DNA of 64,000 nt from Paraburkholderia hayleyella (GCF_009455685.1 NZ_QPES01000001.1:1302001-1366000); one strand, 5' to 3'. Numbered from the stretch's first letter, positions 34,457 through 44,271 are shown. A program made the numbers and translations. The notes: generated by a model from the letters alone, not told the origin.

Positions 34457-34843
34457 TCAGATTTGCCGCAGGCAATATCCGGCGAGTGCATCGAGCACGG
34501 TTTCGTCTTCGCCGATGGTGAGCGCGCAATGGATCGTCACCTTCGGGTGCGCGGCGCGGCACTGCTCAAGCACGGCAGGCAAATCGCGCCGCACATGAGC
34601 GCCCTGGCCGAAAAACACAGGGACCACGGTGATGGTGCGGCAGCCTTCCTGTACCTGTGCGGCAATCGCGTGCGGCAAGTCGGGCTGCATCAGTTCAAGA
34701 AACGCGAGCGATACCGGCCCGGCCGTACCGCGTGCGGCCCGTAATTTTTCCGCTAGCCGGGCAAACGGTTCGGCCCAACGCGGCTCGCGCGCACCATGCC
34801 CAAATAAAACGATGCCGTGCGGCTTCAGGGTGGCGGGCGTCAT
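34457..34843 (-). CDS. cbiX: Sirohydrochlorin chelatase (CbiX/SirB-type)
   Basis: A 128-residue single-domain chelatase. HGIVLFGHGAREPRWAEPF carries the metal-site His, and VVPVFFGQGAHVRRDLP carries the second conserved His; both are diagnostic. Short CbiX/SirB enzymes insert Fe2+ (siroheme) or Co2+ (B12). The position convergent with cobA and the cys operon favours iron. ATG 34843 lies three bases after the lptG stop, so it is probably read from the lptF-lptG transcript. Confidence 0.88.
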   Translation of the reverse strand: MTPATLKPHGIVLFGHGAREPRWAEPFARLAEKLRAARGTAGPVSLAFLELMQPDLPHAIAAQVQEGCRTITVVPVFFGQGAHVRRDLPAVLEQCRAAHPKVTIHCALTIGEDETVLDALAGYCLRQI

Positions 34844-34845
34844 GC

Positions 34846-35994
34846 TTAATGCCGGTCGACCCACTTCAGGCCGATGAGCCCGAGTGCGAGATAGATCAGG
34901 CCCGGCGTGGCGGCGGTGAGCGGTGCAGGCCAGGTATTGAGCGTGCCGATGTGGGAAAAAAGCGTGTTGATCAACTGAAAACTCATGCCCAGCATGATGC
35001 CGCCGAACACCTTGATGCCCACCACGCCTGCGCGTGTATGCAAATAGGCAAAGGGCAACGACAGCACCAGCATCACGAATACCGCGAACGGGTACAGCAG
35101 CTTGCGCCAGAGCGCGATTTCGTAGCGCTGGCTGTCCTGATGGTTTTCCGTCAAATGCTGGATGTAGCGAAAGAGGTTGAACATCGACATGCGTTCTGGC
35201 GACACCAGCAGTACCGAGAGGATTTGCGGCGTCAGCTCCGAGCGCAGCAAATACTCGGGCAGCGCGATTTGTTTCGCCTGATAAACCGGATTCAGGGCAT
35301 CGGTGGGCTTGCCGCGCAACGGTGCGACATCCAGCAGTTGCGTGTCGGTGACGCCCGTGAGTTGCCAGTGGCCTGGGGGCCGGTAGGTGCCGCTTTGGGC
35401 AATGCGCACGTTCGACAAACGGAACTGCGGGTCGAATTCGTAAATGCGCACGTTGCTGATAGTCGAATCAGGCTTGAGTTCTCCGACGTTGACAAAACGC
35501 GTGACCTGCGCGCCATCGGCACGGGCGGTGAGGGTGTCCTTGACCCAGACGCCGGATTCGAAATTGCTCGAAACGGATGAGCCCATCGCCTCAAGACGCA
35601 CCCGTTCGGAGAGCTGGTCGGTGTAAGGCCCGATCACTTCGCCGATCAGGTAGGTGAGAAACACCAGCGGAATGCCGATCTTCAGGAGTGAGCGCAACGC
35701 CTGGTTGGTCGCCAGCCCTGAGACACGAAAAATGGTGTATTCGGAGTTGGCCGCCATCTGGGCGAAGACGTAGATGGCGCTAATCAACGCGGCCACGGGA
35801 ATGATTTCGTAAAAGCGCGAAGGGGTTTGCAGCGTGACGCGCAGCACCGCATAGCCCAGGCGGTAATTGCCATGGCCGACGGAGTTCAGCTCGTTGATCA
35901 GGTCGAAAAAGAAAAACAGCCCGGAAAACGCGAACAGGATGAAGATGAACGTCAGGTAGATCTGGCGCGCGAAATATTTTTCATACAGACGCAT
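34846..35994 (-). CDS. lptG: LPS export permease LptG
   Basis: A 382-residue YjgP/YjgQ-family permease. With LptF and the LptB ATPase it extracts LPS from the inner membrane and passes it to LptC. Three helices at the N-terminus (IYLTFIFILFAFSGLFFFF and following), a beta-jellyroll periplasmic domain (about residues 130-260) and three C-terminal helices (LLYPFAVFVMLVLSLPFAYL; GIMLGMSFQLINTLF). The order after lptF and the VYVFAQMAANSEYTIFR segment support LptG rather than F. Essential in most Gram-negatives. Confidence 0.93.
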   Translation of the reverse strand: MRLYEKYFARQIYLTFIFILFAFSGLFFFFDLINELNSVGHGNYRLGYAVLRVTLQTPSRFYEIIPVAALISAIYVFAQMAANSEYTIFRVSGLATNQALRSLLKIGIPLVFLTYLIGEVIGPYTDQLSERVRLEAMGSSVSSNFESGVWVKDTLTARADGAQVTRFVNVGELKPDSTISNVRIYEFDPQFRLSNVRIAQSGTYRPPGHWQLTGVTDTQLLDVAPLRGKPTDALNPVYQAKQIALPEYLLRSELTPQILSVLLVSPERMSMFNLFRYIQHLTENHQDSQRYEIALWRKLLYPFAVFVMLVLSLPFAYLHTRAGVVGIKVFGGIMLGMSFQLINTLFSHIGTLNTWPAPLTAATPGLIYLALGLIGLKWVDRH

Positions 35995-35997
35995 CGC

Positions 35998-37116
35998 TTA
36001 AGCCCCCCGCGATGCACGGTGCTGCCGCGTGCGTGAAGTGCGTGAAGTGCGTGAAAAGAGCGGCCGGTTGCGCACTCGCAGCCAGAAAATAAACGCCACC
36101 ACAGCCGCCACGATGAGATGTAGCCCGACGAGCCCGACGCCAAACGACAGTTTGCCTTGCTCGATCCACGATTGCACGACGTTGAGCAGGTTTGAATAAG
36201 TCAGATAGATCAGCACGGCCATCACCAGGTTGATCGTGCGGCTGCGGCGCGGGTTCTGGTGCGCCAGCGGGATCGCCAGCAGCATCAGGTTGATGGCGAT
36301 CAGTGGCAGACCTGCGCGCCAGGCGAGTTCGGCGAGGTTGTTGCGTGTCGGGTTGCGCAATAGTTCGAGCGTGGGTGTGCCGGTTGTGCTGGGTGCGTTG
36401 ACGACCGGCTGGCTCTGGATTTTCACGCCGTAGCGCTCGAACTCCATGATGCGGAAATTCGGATGGCCGGGTTCGCCATCGTAGCGCCGGCCATTTTCGA
36501 GCACGACAAAACGGTCACCGTTTTTATGGGTTTCAGTGTGGCCATTTTTGGACACGACCAGGTTGACCTTGCCGTTCTCGGTGCCCGTGACGAAGACATT
36601 TTCGACGTGGCCCTGGTCGGGCGACATTTTCTCGATGAAGAACACCCGGTGGCTCGCGGCGGATTCACGAAATTGCCCGGGCGCGAGCAACGAAACCTCG
36701 TCGCGTTGCTGAAACCGCGCACGAATCAGCTTGTTTTGCTGATTCGACCAGGGCCAGCCCACGAACACGAAAAACACGATGAGAAGGATGATTGGGGTGG
36801 CAAAAATGCCAATGGGTTTGATGAAGCGCGTGAGACTGACGCCCGAGGCAAACCAGACGACCATCTCGGAATCCTTGTACCAGCGCGTCAGCACGAACAG
36901 GATGGAGATAAACAGGGTGGCGACCAGCATGATCGCCAGATAGCCGATCACGGTGAGGCCGATGAGAACCAGCACATCGCGTGGATCGATTTCGCCTGAA
37001 GCGGCAAAACCGACGATGCGGATCATCATCGTCGTGAGCACGAGCGTGAGAAGCACCATGAACACGGCACCAGCCGTATACGCGAGTTCGCGCTGGAGGG
37101 AGCGTTCGAAAATCAT
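35998..37116 (-). CDS. lptF: LPS export permease LptF
   Basis: A 372-residue partner of LptG. MIFERSLQRELAYTAGAVFMVLL is the typical LptF start. The periplasmic domain (about residues 125-245) has FIEKMSPDQGHVENVFV, and the C-terminal helices follow. The extreme C-terminus carries repeated Arg-Thr-Ser residues from a 9-base tandem repeat, outside the conserved fold. It is three bases before lptG and divergent from pepA with a 161-base gap, the usual arrangement. Confidence 0.94.
   Translation of the reverse strand: MIFERSLQRELAYTAGAVFMVLLTLVLTTMMIRIVGFAASGEIDPRDVLVLIGLTVIGYLAIMLVATLFISILFVLTRWYKDSEMVVWFASGVSLTRFIKPIGIFATPIILLIVFFVFVGWPWSNQQNKLIRARFQQRDEVSLLAPGQFRESAASHRVFFIEKMSPDQGHVENVFVTGTENGKVNLVVSKNGHTETHKNGDRFVVLENGRRYDGEPGHPNFRIMEFERYGVKIQSQPVVNAPSTTGTPTLELLRNPTRNNLAELAWRAGLPLIAINLMLLAIPLAHQNPRRSRTINLVMAVLIYLTYSNLLNVVQSWIEQGKLSFGVGLVGLHLIVAAVVAFIFWLRVRNRPLFSRTSRTSRTRQHRASRGA
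36029..36055 (-). repeat. Three 9-base tandem repeats in the lptF 3' end
   Basis: GTGCGTGAA in three perfect copies (+ strand reading), encoding the repeated Thr-Ser-Arg tail of LptF. Copy number changes keep frame and affect only the cytoplasmic tail. Confidence 0.85.
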
Positions 37117-37277
37117 TCCGGGTGGAGAGAGGGCGCGTCTGAATGGCGCCTGGGCGATTGCCGGTGAAGCCGGTAAATGAAATGCCCAGGTACTGTCCGA
37201 GCCGCCGCCAGGGGAAAAAATAGCGGATAATCGCGGCTTTCATCCTAAGCCCAGATCTTATCCGAGGACCAAGCGCG

Positions 37278-38789
37278 ATGGACTTTAGCATAAAAGCCTG
37301 TGACTGGAACAAAGGCTCGACAAACGGCTTTGCCGCCGGAAAATCCGATTGCATCGTCATCGGGATATTCGAGTCGCAGACGCTCTTTGGCGCTGCACGC
37401 GAGATCGACAAGGCCACCAAAGGCCTTTTGACCCGCCTCATCAAGGCGGGCGACATGGACGGAAAAAACGGCACCACGCTGTTTTTGCATGAAGTGCCGG
37501 GCATCGGCGCCTCGCGCGTGCTGCTCGTGGGGCTGGGCAAGCAGGATGCCTTCAGTCAAAAGGCCTACGGCGATGCGGTGCGGGCGGCATGGCGCGCGTT
37601 GCTGGGCACCCAGCTCGCTCAGGTGACGTTCACGCTGGCGCAATTGCCGGTGCAAGAGCGTGCCGCTAGCTGGTGCGTGCGCGCCGCCATCGTCGCGTTG
37701 CGCGAACTGTCGTATAAATTCACCCAGTTGAAAAGCCAGGCCGATCACAGCCCGCGTTCGCTTAAGCGCGTCATGTTCAGCGTTGACGCGGGCGACGAAA
37801 AAGCGGCGCGCATCGCCGCCAAACACGGCGCGGCGTTGGGCAATGGCATGGATCTCACCCGTGATCTCGGCAATTTGCCGGGCAACGTCTGCACCCCCAC
37901 TTATCTGGCGAACACCGCGAAAAAACTGGCCAAAGACTGGAACCTGAAAGTCGAGGTGCTGGGCCAAAAGCGCCTTGAAGCGCTGAAAATGGGTTCGTTT
38001 TTATCGGTGACACGCGGCTCGGTTGAACCACCGCAATTCATCGTCCTGCAGTATCAGGGCGCGGCGGCCAAGGCTGCGCCGGTGGTGCTGGTCGGCAAGG
38101 GCATTACGTTCGATAGCGGTGGCATTTCGCTCAAGCCTGGCGAGGGCATGGACGAAATGAAGTACGACATGTGCGGCGCGGGCTCCGTGCTCGGCACGCT
38201 GCGCGCCGTGGCGGAGATGGGGCTGAAGCTCAATGTGGTCGGTATTATTCCGACTTGCGAGAACATGCCCTCGGGCCATGCCACCAAGCCTGGCGATATC
38301 GTCACCAGCATGTCGGGCCTCACGATCGAAGTGCTGAACACCGATGCCGAAGGGCGCCTGATTTTGTGCGATGCGCTGACTTACGCGGCGCGCTTCAAAC
38401 CCGCTGCCGTGATTGATATCGCCACGCTGACGGGCGCTTGCATCATCGCGCTGGGTCACCATAACAGCGGGCTTTTTTCGAAAGACGATGCGCTGGCGGG
38501 TGAATTGCTCGATGCCTCAAAAGAAGCCTGCGATCCCGCCTGGCGCTTGCCGCTCGATGACGAATATCAGGAGCAGCTCAAGTCGAATTTCGCCGATCTG
38601 GCCAATATTGGTGGCCGGCCGGCGGGCAGCGTGACGGCGGCATGCTTCCTCTCGCGCTTCACCGGGGCGTATCCGTGGGCTCACCTCGATATCGCGGGCA
38701 CAGCCTGGAAGAGCGGTGCGGCCAAGGGGGCGACGGGCCGTCCGGTACCGCTGCTCGCGCAGTTCCTGATCGACCGCGCGGGGCAATAA
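37278..38789 (+). CDS. pepA: Leucyl aminopeptidase
   Basis: A 503-residue M17 metallopeptidase removing N-terminal residues from cytoplasmic peptides; in some bacteria it also binds DNA. The N-terminal domain is followed by the catalytic domain with VGKGITFDSGGISLKPGEGM (metal ligands), and NTDAEGRLILCDAL, the M17 signature. GDIVTSMSGLTIEVLN is also canonical. Length is normal. It is divergent from lptF and followed within 17 bases by holC. Confidence 0.95.
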   Translation: MDFSIKACDWNKGSTNGFAAGKSDCIVIGIFESQTLFGAAREIDKATKGLLTRLIKAGDMDGKNGTTLFLHEVPGIGASRVLLVGLGKQDAFSQKAYGDAVRAAWRALLGTQLAQVTFTLAQLPVQERAASWCVRAAIVALRELSYKFTQLKSQADHSPRSLKRVMFSVDAGDEKAARIAAKHGAALGNGMDLTRDLGNLPGNVCTPTYLANTAKKLAKDWNLKVEVLGQKRLEALKMGSFLSVTRGSVEPPQFIVLQYQGAAAKAAPVVLVGKGITFDSGGISLKPGEGMDEMKYDMCGAGSVLGTLRAVAEMGLKLNVVGIIPTCENMPSGHATKPGDIVTSMSGLTIEVLNTDAEGRLILCDALTYAARFKPAAVIDIATLTGACIIALGHHNSGLFSKDDALAGELLDASKEACDPAWRLPLDDEYQEQLKSNFADLANIGGRPAGSVTAACFLSRFTGAYPWAHLDIAGTAWKSGAAKGATGRPVPLLAQFLIDRAGQ

Positions 38790-38805
38790 TGCGCTGGGGC
38801 GTGCT

Positions 38806-39246
38806 GTGACGCGCATCGATTTTCATTCGAACGTGGGGGATGCGTTGCTGTATGCATGCCGCCTCGTGCGCAAGGCGTATCAGGCTGGCCAGCCGCTTGT
38901 CGTCCTGGCTGAAGGCCCGCGCCTGCGCGCGTTCGACGAGCGGTTGTGGACCTTCGCACCGCTCGATTTCGTGCCGCATTGCATGGCGGACAACGCGCTG
39001 GCCGCGCAAACCCCCGTGGTGCTGACTGAACAGCTTGACGATGTGCCGCCTTATCCGGTGTTGTTGAATCTGGGGGCTAGCGTGCCGCCGCAATTCGCCC
39101 GCTTCGAGCGCTTGCTGGAAGTGGTGGGCGATACCCCCAGTGATCTGGCCGCAGGTCGTGACCGTTATCGTTTTTATCGTGATCGCGGTTATCCGCTGAA
39201 CAATTACAAGCAGGGCGATCAGGCCTCGGGGCGCGAGCAGGCCTGA
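38806..39246 (+). CDS. holC: DNA polymerase III chi subunit
   Basis: A 146-residue HolC homologue linking the clamp loader to SSB. MTRIDFHSNVGDALLYACRLVRKA, VVLAEGPRLRAFDERLWTF and YRFYRDRGYPLNNYK are family-specific. The start is GTG at 38806, 17 bases after pepA. The pepA-holC order is shared by many beta- and gamma-proteobacteria. Confidence 0.93.
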   Translation: MTRIDFHSNVGDALLYACRLVRKAYQAGQPLVVLAEGPRLRAFDERLWTFAPLDFVPHCMADNALAAQTPVVLTEQLDDVPPYPVLLNLGASVPPQFARFERLLEVVGDTPSDLAAGRDRYRFYRDRGYPLNNYKQGDQASGREQA

Positions 39247-39323
39247 CTGTTACCGCCGGCTCTTGTTTGATCCGTCGACTCATCGATCCATCGGCTCAGC
39301 CGCTTTATCGCTGGAGTGTATTT

Positions 39324-39788
39324 GTGTCTGATTCGTCTGATTCTCTCGATTCCCCGATTCCGGTTCTGACCGATATCCTGGTCGTGGGCGATCCCGTGCG
39401 CGGCGCGCCGGAACCTGGCGCGGCCGAGGCCGTGATGTCTCCCGCCGTGCCTGAAATGGACGTGGCGGCAGCCGCCGTGGCGTCCCCCGCCGTCTCATCC
39501 GTTCAGGCGCCCGATCTTTACCTTGCGCTCAACGCCGACCTGCTGGCCGAGCGGCTTCAGGGACGCTGCATGAGTTATCTGACGGGGGAAGGGCGCGAGG
39601 CGGTCGAAGCCCGCTGTCGTGACCTGCTGCAAGACCAGACCCAATGGCTCGTCAACCAGATCACGCGTGAAGTCGCGCTCTCGCTCGAAACTAAAATGGC
39701 GGAGTGGGTACGCGAGGCGGTGCATGAAGAGCTGGCTGTGCGTCTGGCAGAAATGCCTGCGGGACCAAAGACTAACGCGGAGGGCTAA
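39324..39788 (+). CDS. DUF2486 protein, unknown
   Basis: A 154-residue acidic protein. GTG 39324 has GGAG eight bases before it and gives an N-terminus of Ser/Asp residues followed by IPVLTDILVVGDP, typical of DUF2486. A Pro/Ala/Val-rich middle (about residues 30-80) is followed by a helical C-terminus (LADRL-like region, ALSLETKMAEWVREAVHEELAVRLAEM). No signal peptide. Found after holC in Burkholderia relatives; function not known. Confidence 0.78.
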   Translation: MSDSSDSLDSPIPVLTDILVVGDPVRGAPEPGAAEAVMSPAVPEMDVAAAAVASPAVSSVQAPDLYLALNADLLAERLQGRCMSYLTGEGREAVEARCRDLLQDQTQWLVNQITREVALSLETKMAEWVREAVHEELAVRLAEMPAGPKTNAEG

Positions 39789-39867
39789 CGCAGCCCCTCC
39801 CGGCAGGACGGCCCCAATCCGTGGACGAGGCCCATGCCGGAGCAGTCAGTCAACAATCAGACGGTTT

Positions 39868-40194
39868 TTATTTGAGCGAGAGGATCCAGCTAGCCAGCGT
39901 GGCGGCCTGTTCAGGGGTGAGTTGCGTGTTGGCGGGCATTGGCACTGGGCCCCAGAGGCTGGTACTGCCTTCGGTGATTTTGCGGGCGAGATAGGCCTGC
40001 GCATCGTCGCGCGAGGCATAGCGTTGGGCTACGTCGCGTAGCGCGGGGCCCATTGAAGTGCGATCTATGGCGTGGCAGCTCATGCAGTTTTGCTGCTGGG
40101 CGAGCATCAGACCTTGCGCCGAAGCGTTTTGTGAGGCAACGCCAGACAACAGAACACTCGCTAGCGTGAGTGCGGCAAACAACATTGGTTTCAT
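39868..40194 (-). CDS. Small periplasmic class I cytochrome c
   Basis: A 108-residue precursor. ATG 40194 (MKPMLFAALTLASVLLSGVAS) gives a signal peptide cleaved near NASAQ. Heme motif CMSCH; the axial Met lies in GPVPMPANTQLTPEQA. This is the cytochrome c551/c552 pattern. It probably carries electrons in the periplasm. It is a single gene between DUF2486 and ilvD; its redox partner is unknown. Confidence 0.88.
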   Translation of the reverse strand: MKPMLFAALTLASVLLSGVASQNASAQGLMLAQQQNCMSCHAIDRTSMGPALRDVAQRYASRDDAQAYLARKITEGSTSLWGPVPMPANTQLTPEQAATLASWILSLK

Positions 40195-40307
40195 TGCGCT
40201 CCCCGCCGTGGCATAGGCCCGGCTTATCGTCGCCGCATTATAGAAGCAAAGCGCGGCGCGGCCACCTGGTGAGCTGCATCCCACATTCTGTTAGCGGGTT
40301 TGACAGG

Positions 40308-40342
40308 CCGTGCTGACTGGCGATTGTGCCCAGCCAGCACGG
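40308..40342. terminator. Hairpin downstream of ilvD
   Basis: CCGTGCTG-A-CTGG (40308-40320) pairs with CCAG-C-CAGCACGG (40330-40342). No T run on either side, so either a weak terminator or an mRNA 3' end stabiliser. Confidence 0.45.
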
Positions 40343-40355
40343 GAGCTTTGGCGGG

Positions 40356-42028
40356 CTAGCCCGTGACTGCGCCCTGGTGGGCGGGCAGGGCCAGCGCGGC
40401 GTACTTCGCTAGCACGCCACGGGTGTAACGCGGTGCGGGCGGTTGCCATGCCGCGCGGCGGCGTTCGAGTTCGGCGTCATCGACGTTCAGTTGCAGCAGC
40501 AACCGATGGGCGTCGATAGTGATCGAATCGCCTTCGCGTACCAGCGCAATCGTGCCGCCGATAAAGGCTTCGGGCGCCACGTGCCCGACGACCATGCCCC
40601 ACGTTCCGCCAGAGAAGCGGCCATCCGTAATCAGGCCCACGGTCTCGCCCAGCCCTTTACCGATGATGGCGGAAGTCGGCGCCAGCATTTCCGGCATGCC
40701 GGGGCCGCCTTTCGGGCCGAGATAGCGCAGCACGATGACATCGCCCGCCTGAATCTTGTCGGCGAGAATCGCTTCGAGCGCGCTTTGCTCGTTGTCGAAC
40801 ACCCGTGCCGGCCCGGTGATGACCGGGTTCTTCAGGCCGGTGATCTTGGCGACCGCGCCATCGGTGGCCAGGTTGCCTTTCAGAATGGCCAGATGGCCTT
40901 CCTTATAAAGCGCCTGCGCGATCGGGAAAATCACTTGCTGATCGGCGGGGGCGCGGAGGGCACATCTTTGAGCTCTTCGGCCAGCGTCTTGCCGGTGATC
41001 GTGATGCACTCGCCATGCAGCAGCCCGGCGTCGAGCAGGATCTTCATCACTTGCGGCACACCGCCTGCCTTGTGCAGATCGGTGGCGACGAACTGGCCCG
41101 AGGGCTTGAGATTGCAGATCACCGGCACGCGTTTGCGGATCCGTTCGAAGTCGTCGATGGCCCACTCGACTTCGGCGGCGTGCGCAATGGCGAGGTAATG
41201 CAGCACCGCGTTGGTCGAGCCGCCGGTCGCCATGATCACCGCGACGGCATTTTCAATCGACTTTCGGGTGATGATGTCGCGCGGTTTGAGGTCGCGCTTC
41301 ACGGCTTCGACCAGCACGCGAGCGGATTCGGCGGCGGACGTGACTTTTTCCTCGTCAGGGTTGGCCATCGTCGACGAATATAGCAACGACATGCCCAGCG
41401 CCTCGAACGAGGAACTCATGGTGTTGGCGGTATACATGCCGCCGCATGAGCCTGTTGAAGGACAGGCATTTTTTTCGATCCCGTCAAAATCTTCCTGCGA
41501 CATCCGCCCCGCAGTGAATTCGCCGACTGCCTCGAACGAGGACACGATGGTCAGGTCAGTGCCTTTCCAGTTGCCTGGGCGAATCGTGCCGCCGTACACG
41601 TAGATGCCGGGCACGTTCATGCGCGCGAGGCCGATCATGCCGCCTGGCATGTTTTTGTCGCAGCCGCCGATCACGACGACACCATCCATCCATTGGCCCT
41701 GCACGCAGGTTTCGATGCAATCGGCGATGACTTCGCGCGACACGAGCGAGTACTTCATGCCTTCGGTGCCCATCGACATACCGTCGGAGATGGTCGGCGT
41801 GCCGAAAATTTGAGGGTTGGCGCCCGCGCTTTTGACGGCGGCCACGGCTGCATCCGCGAGACGTTGCAGGCCTGCATTGCACGGCGTGATGGTGGAATGG
41901 CCGTTGGCGATGCCGATCATCGGCTTGTCGAAATCGTCTTTTTTGTAGCCGAGGGCGTAAAACATCGAACGGTTCGGCGAACGCGCCACGCCTTGCGTGA
42001 TGTTCTTTGAACGGCGGTTGTAGGGCAT
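40356..42028 (-). pseudogene. ilvD: Dihydroxy-acid dehydratase, frameshifted
   Basis: IlvD makes 2-keto acids for valine and isoleucine. ATG 42028 has GGAG six bases upstream. The N-terminal part (SPNRSMFYALGYKKDDFDKPMIGIA, GGCDKNMPGG, STGSCGGMYTANTMSS) reads to ...ELKDVPSAPP and then shifts to a wrong PISK and stop at 40931. The correct continuation (DQQVIFPIAQALYKEGHLA, FSGGTWGMVVGHVAPEA) is in another frame to 40356. The shift lies in a five-G run on the + strand at 40947-40951; one more base restores a single frame of 557 residues, the normal length. Everything else is intact. A true mutation would predict branched-chain amino acid auxotrophy unless a second copy exists; a sequence error is quite possible. 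Confidence 0.93.
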
Positions 42029-42173
42029 GAGGAACTCCATCCAGACTGTTTTGTTTGAAAGCGTATGTGGGGTAAAGAAGCCGGTTGCAGAAACGTCGCG
42101 CAAGCATGCCGCCTCCTGATCTGTGTGTCCAATATATTATTCGTGGCTTATTCAGTCGTAAAAGATATCAATC

Positions 42174-43127
42174 ATGCCTCCTGTGAGCGCTACTCCTGAT
42201 TTGCGCCAGTTACGTTATTTCGTCGCGGTGGCCGAGGAAAAACACTTCGGCCGCGCGGCGGCGCGCCTTCTGATGACTCAGCCGCCGCTTTCGCAGGCGA
42301 TTCGCGCGCTGGAAGAGTCGCTGGGGGTGGCGCTTTTTGCCCGCACCCGGCGCTCGGTCGAACTGACGGCCGTTGGGGCTGACTTGTTGCCGGAGGTGCA
42401 GCGGCTGCTGGCCGATGCCGACGCTTTGCGCCCGCTGGCGCAAAGCCTGGCCCATGGCGAAGCGGGGCGCTTGTCGCTGGCGTTTGTATCGACGGCGGAT
42501 TACGGGCTGCTGCCGTTGCTGCTGCGCGACTTTGGCGCACGCTACCCACGCGTGCGCTTGCAGCTCACCGAAGCCACCAGCGATGTGCAGATCGACGAGC
42601 TGATTGCGGGCCGTATCGACGCGGGGCTGGTGATTGCGCCATTGCCACCACGCCATGCCGCGCAACTGTCGTGGCTGGCGCTCGCGCGCGAGCCCCTTGT
42701 GATTGCGCTGTCGACTGAGCATGCGGCACGCGTGGCACCCGATGGGCCCGCCGGCACGGAGTGGCATGACACCCCGGTGAGCCTGCACGATGTAGGGCAG
42801 ATACCGCTCGTGATCTTTCCCAGACATTTGGCGCCGGGTTTTTATGACATCATCATGGGCTGCTATCGCGTTGCAGGCCTGACGCCGTCTATTGGTCAGG
42901 AAGCGATCCAGATGCAGACCATCGTGAGTCTCGTTTCGGCGGGTATGGGCGTGGCACTTGTGCCGCAGTCGCTGCGCAACTTGCGCCGCACGGGGGTGGT
43001 ATACCGGCCGCTGCGCGAATCAGTGCCTGCGATCGAAACCGGCCTGGTCTGGCGCACGGCGCATGTCAGCCCCGTGCTCGCAGGCTTTATCGACATCGTG
43101 CGCGCCCATGCGGGCAGTGCGCCCTGA
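42174..43127 (+). CDS. LysR-family transcription regulator
   Basis: A 317-residue LysR protein. Helix-turn-helix: RYFVAVAEEKHFGRAAARLLMTQPPLSQAIRALEE. The effector domain (about residues 95-310) includes FVSTADYGLLPLLLRDF and SAGMGVALVPQS. It is divergent from ilvD (145-base gap) and so probably controls it or itself. The QPPLSQAIRALE helix and this neighbourhood recur in Burkholderia; the ligand is unknown. Confidence 0.9.
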   Translation: MPPVSATPDLRQLRYFVAVAEEKHFGRAAARLLMTQPPLSQAIRALEESLGVALFARTRRSVELTAVGADLLPEVQRLLADADALRPLAQSLAHGEAGRLSLAFVSTADYGLLPLLLRDFGARYPRVRLQLTEATSDVQIDELIAGRIDAGLVIAPLPPRHAAQLSWLALAREPLVIALSTEHAARVAPDGPAGTEWHDTPVSLHDVGQIPLVIFPRHLAPGFYDIIMGCYRVAGLTPSIGQEAIQMQTIVSLVSAGMGVALVPQSLRNLRRTGVVYRPLRESVPAIETGLVWRTAHVSPVLAGFIDIVRAHAGSAP

Positions 43128-43264
43128 ACGGGGACCGATTGAAGCCCGATTCAAGCACGATTGACTTCCGATTGAAGCCCGACTCTTTCTCCGAATGTGC
43201 CTTGAACATGGCGGCTACTGTTTCCTGACCCTTTCTTCCTTTTTCTTCCTACGCTCCTCCTACG

Positions 43265-44164
43265 ATGCTCATTCATCCGAATTTCGATCCCATCGCCCTT
43301 CATCTGGGGCCGCTTGCGGTGCGCTGGTATGGCCTGATGTACCTGGTGGCTTTTATCTCGGCGATTGTCGTCGCGCGTTTGCGGCTGCGGCTGCCGTTTG
43401 TGGCCGCGCAAGGCTGGACCCGCAAGGATATCGACGACATGCTGTTTTACGGCGTGCTCGGCACGGTGCTGGGCGGGCGCCTCGGTTATGTGCTGTTTTA
43501 CAAGGCGAGTTTTTACTTCGCTCATCCGCTCGATATCTTCAAGGTCTGGGAAGGCGGCATGTCGTTTCATGGCGGCTTTCTGGGCGTGACGCTGGCGATG
43601 GTGCTTTTTGCCCGGCAGCGGCAGCGCACGTGGCTGCAAGTGACGGACTTCGTCGCGCCGATGGTGCCTGCGGGGCTGGCGGCGGGGCGCCTCGGCAACT
43701 TTATCAATGGCGAGCTATGGGGGCGCGTGACCGATCCGGCCGCGCCCTGGGCGATGCTGTTTCCCAGCGCGGCCAACGAAGACGCAAGCTGGTTCGTCAT
43801 GCATCCGCACCTGCTGCTGCAATGGAACCTTGGCGCGGTGTATGCGCAATATCATTTGCTGCCGCGCCATCCATCGCAGTTGTACGAGATCGCGCTGGAA
43901 GGGGTCGTGCTGTTTCTCGTGCTGTGGTTTTTCTCGAGCAAGCCGCGCCCGGTGGGCGCGATCTCCGCGGTGTTCCTGATTGGCTATGGGCTCGCCCGCT
44001 TTATCGTTGAATTTGCCCGCGAGCCGGATGATTTTCTCGGCTTGCTTGCGCTGGGTTTTTCGATGGGGCAATGGCTGTCGCTGCCGATGGTGTTCGCTGG
44101 CGTCATGATGCTGCTGTGGGCGTACCGGCGTGTCCGGCAAACGAGCGTGCCAGGCCCTGGCTGA
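43265..44164 (+). CDS. lgt: Prolipoprotein diacylglyceryl transferase
   Basis: A 299-residue inner-membrane enzyme that attaches diacylglycerol to lipobox Cys. MLIHPNFDPIALHLGPLAVRWYGLMYLVAF is typical, and the Lgt signature GRLGNFINGELWGR is complete. HPSQLYEIALEG is the second conserved loop. It has seven helices. It serves the window's own lipoproteins (DUF3443, Tyr/Gly-rich, glycine-zipper). A strong terminator follows. Confidence 0.96.
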   Translation: MLIHPNFDPIALHLGPLAVRWYGLMYLVAFISAIVVARLRLRLPFVAAQGWTRKDIDDMLFYGVLGTVLGGRLGYVLFYKASFYFAHPLDIFKVWEGGMSFHGGFLGVTLAMVLFARQRQRTWLQVTDFVAPMVPAGLAAGRLGNFINGELWGRVTDPAAPWAMLFPSAANEDASWFVMHPHLLLQWNLGAVYAQYHLLPRHPSQLYEIALEGVVLFLVLWFFSSKPRPVGAISAVFLIGYGLARFIVEFAREPDDFLGLLALGFSMGQWLSLPMVFAGVMMLLWAYRRVRQTSVPGPG

Positions 44165-44226
44165 ATATCGCGCCATCGCGTCATCGCGCCATCGCGCTGA
44201 GATGCACACGGCGGCGGGTCTTGATG

Positions 44227-44271
44227 AAACGCCACGGTGATTCGGTATGACTGAATCATCGTGGCGTTTTT
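44227..44271. terminator. Bidirectional terminator between lgt and the SIMPL gene
   Basis: AAACGCCACG-G-TGATTC (44227-44243) pairs with GAATCA-T-CGTGGCGTTT (44253-44269) and is followed by TT; the left arm begins with AAA, giving a T run on the - strand as well. Confidence 0.85.
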
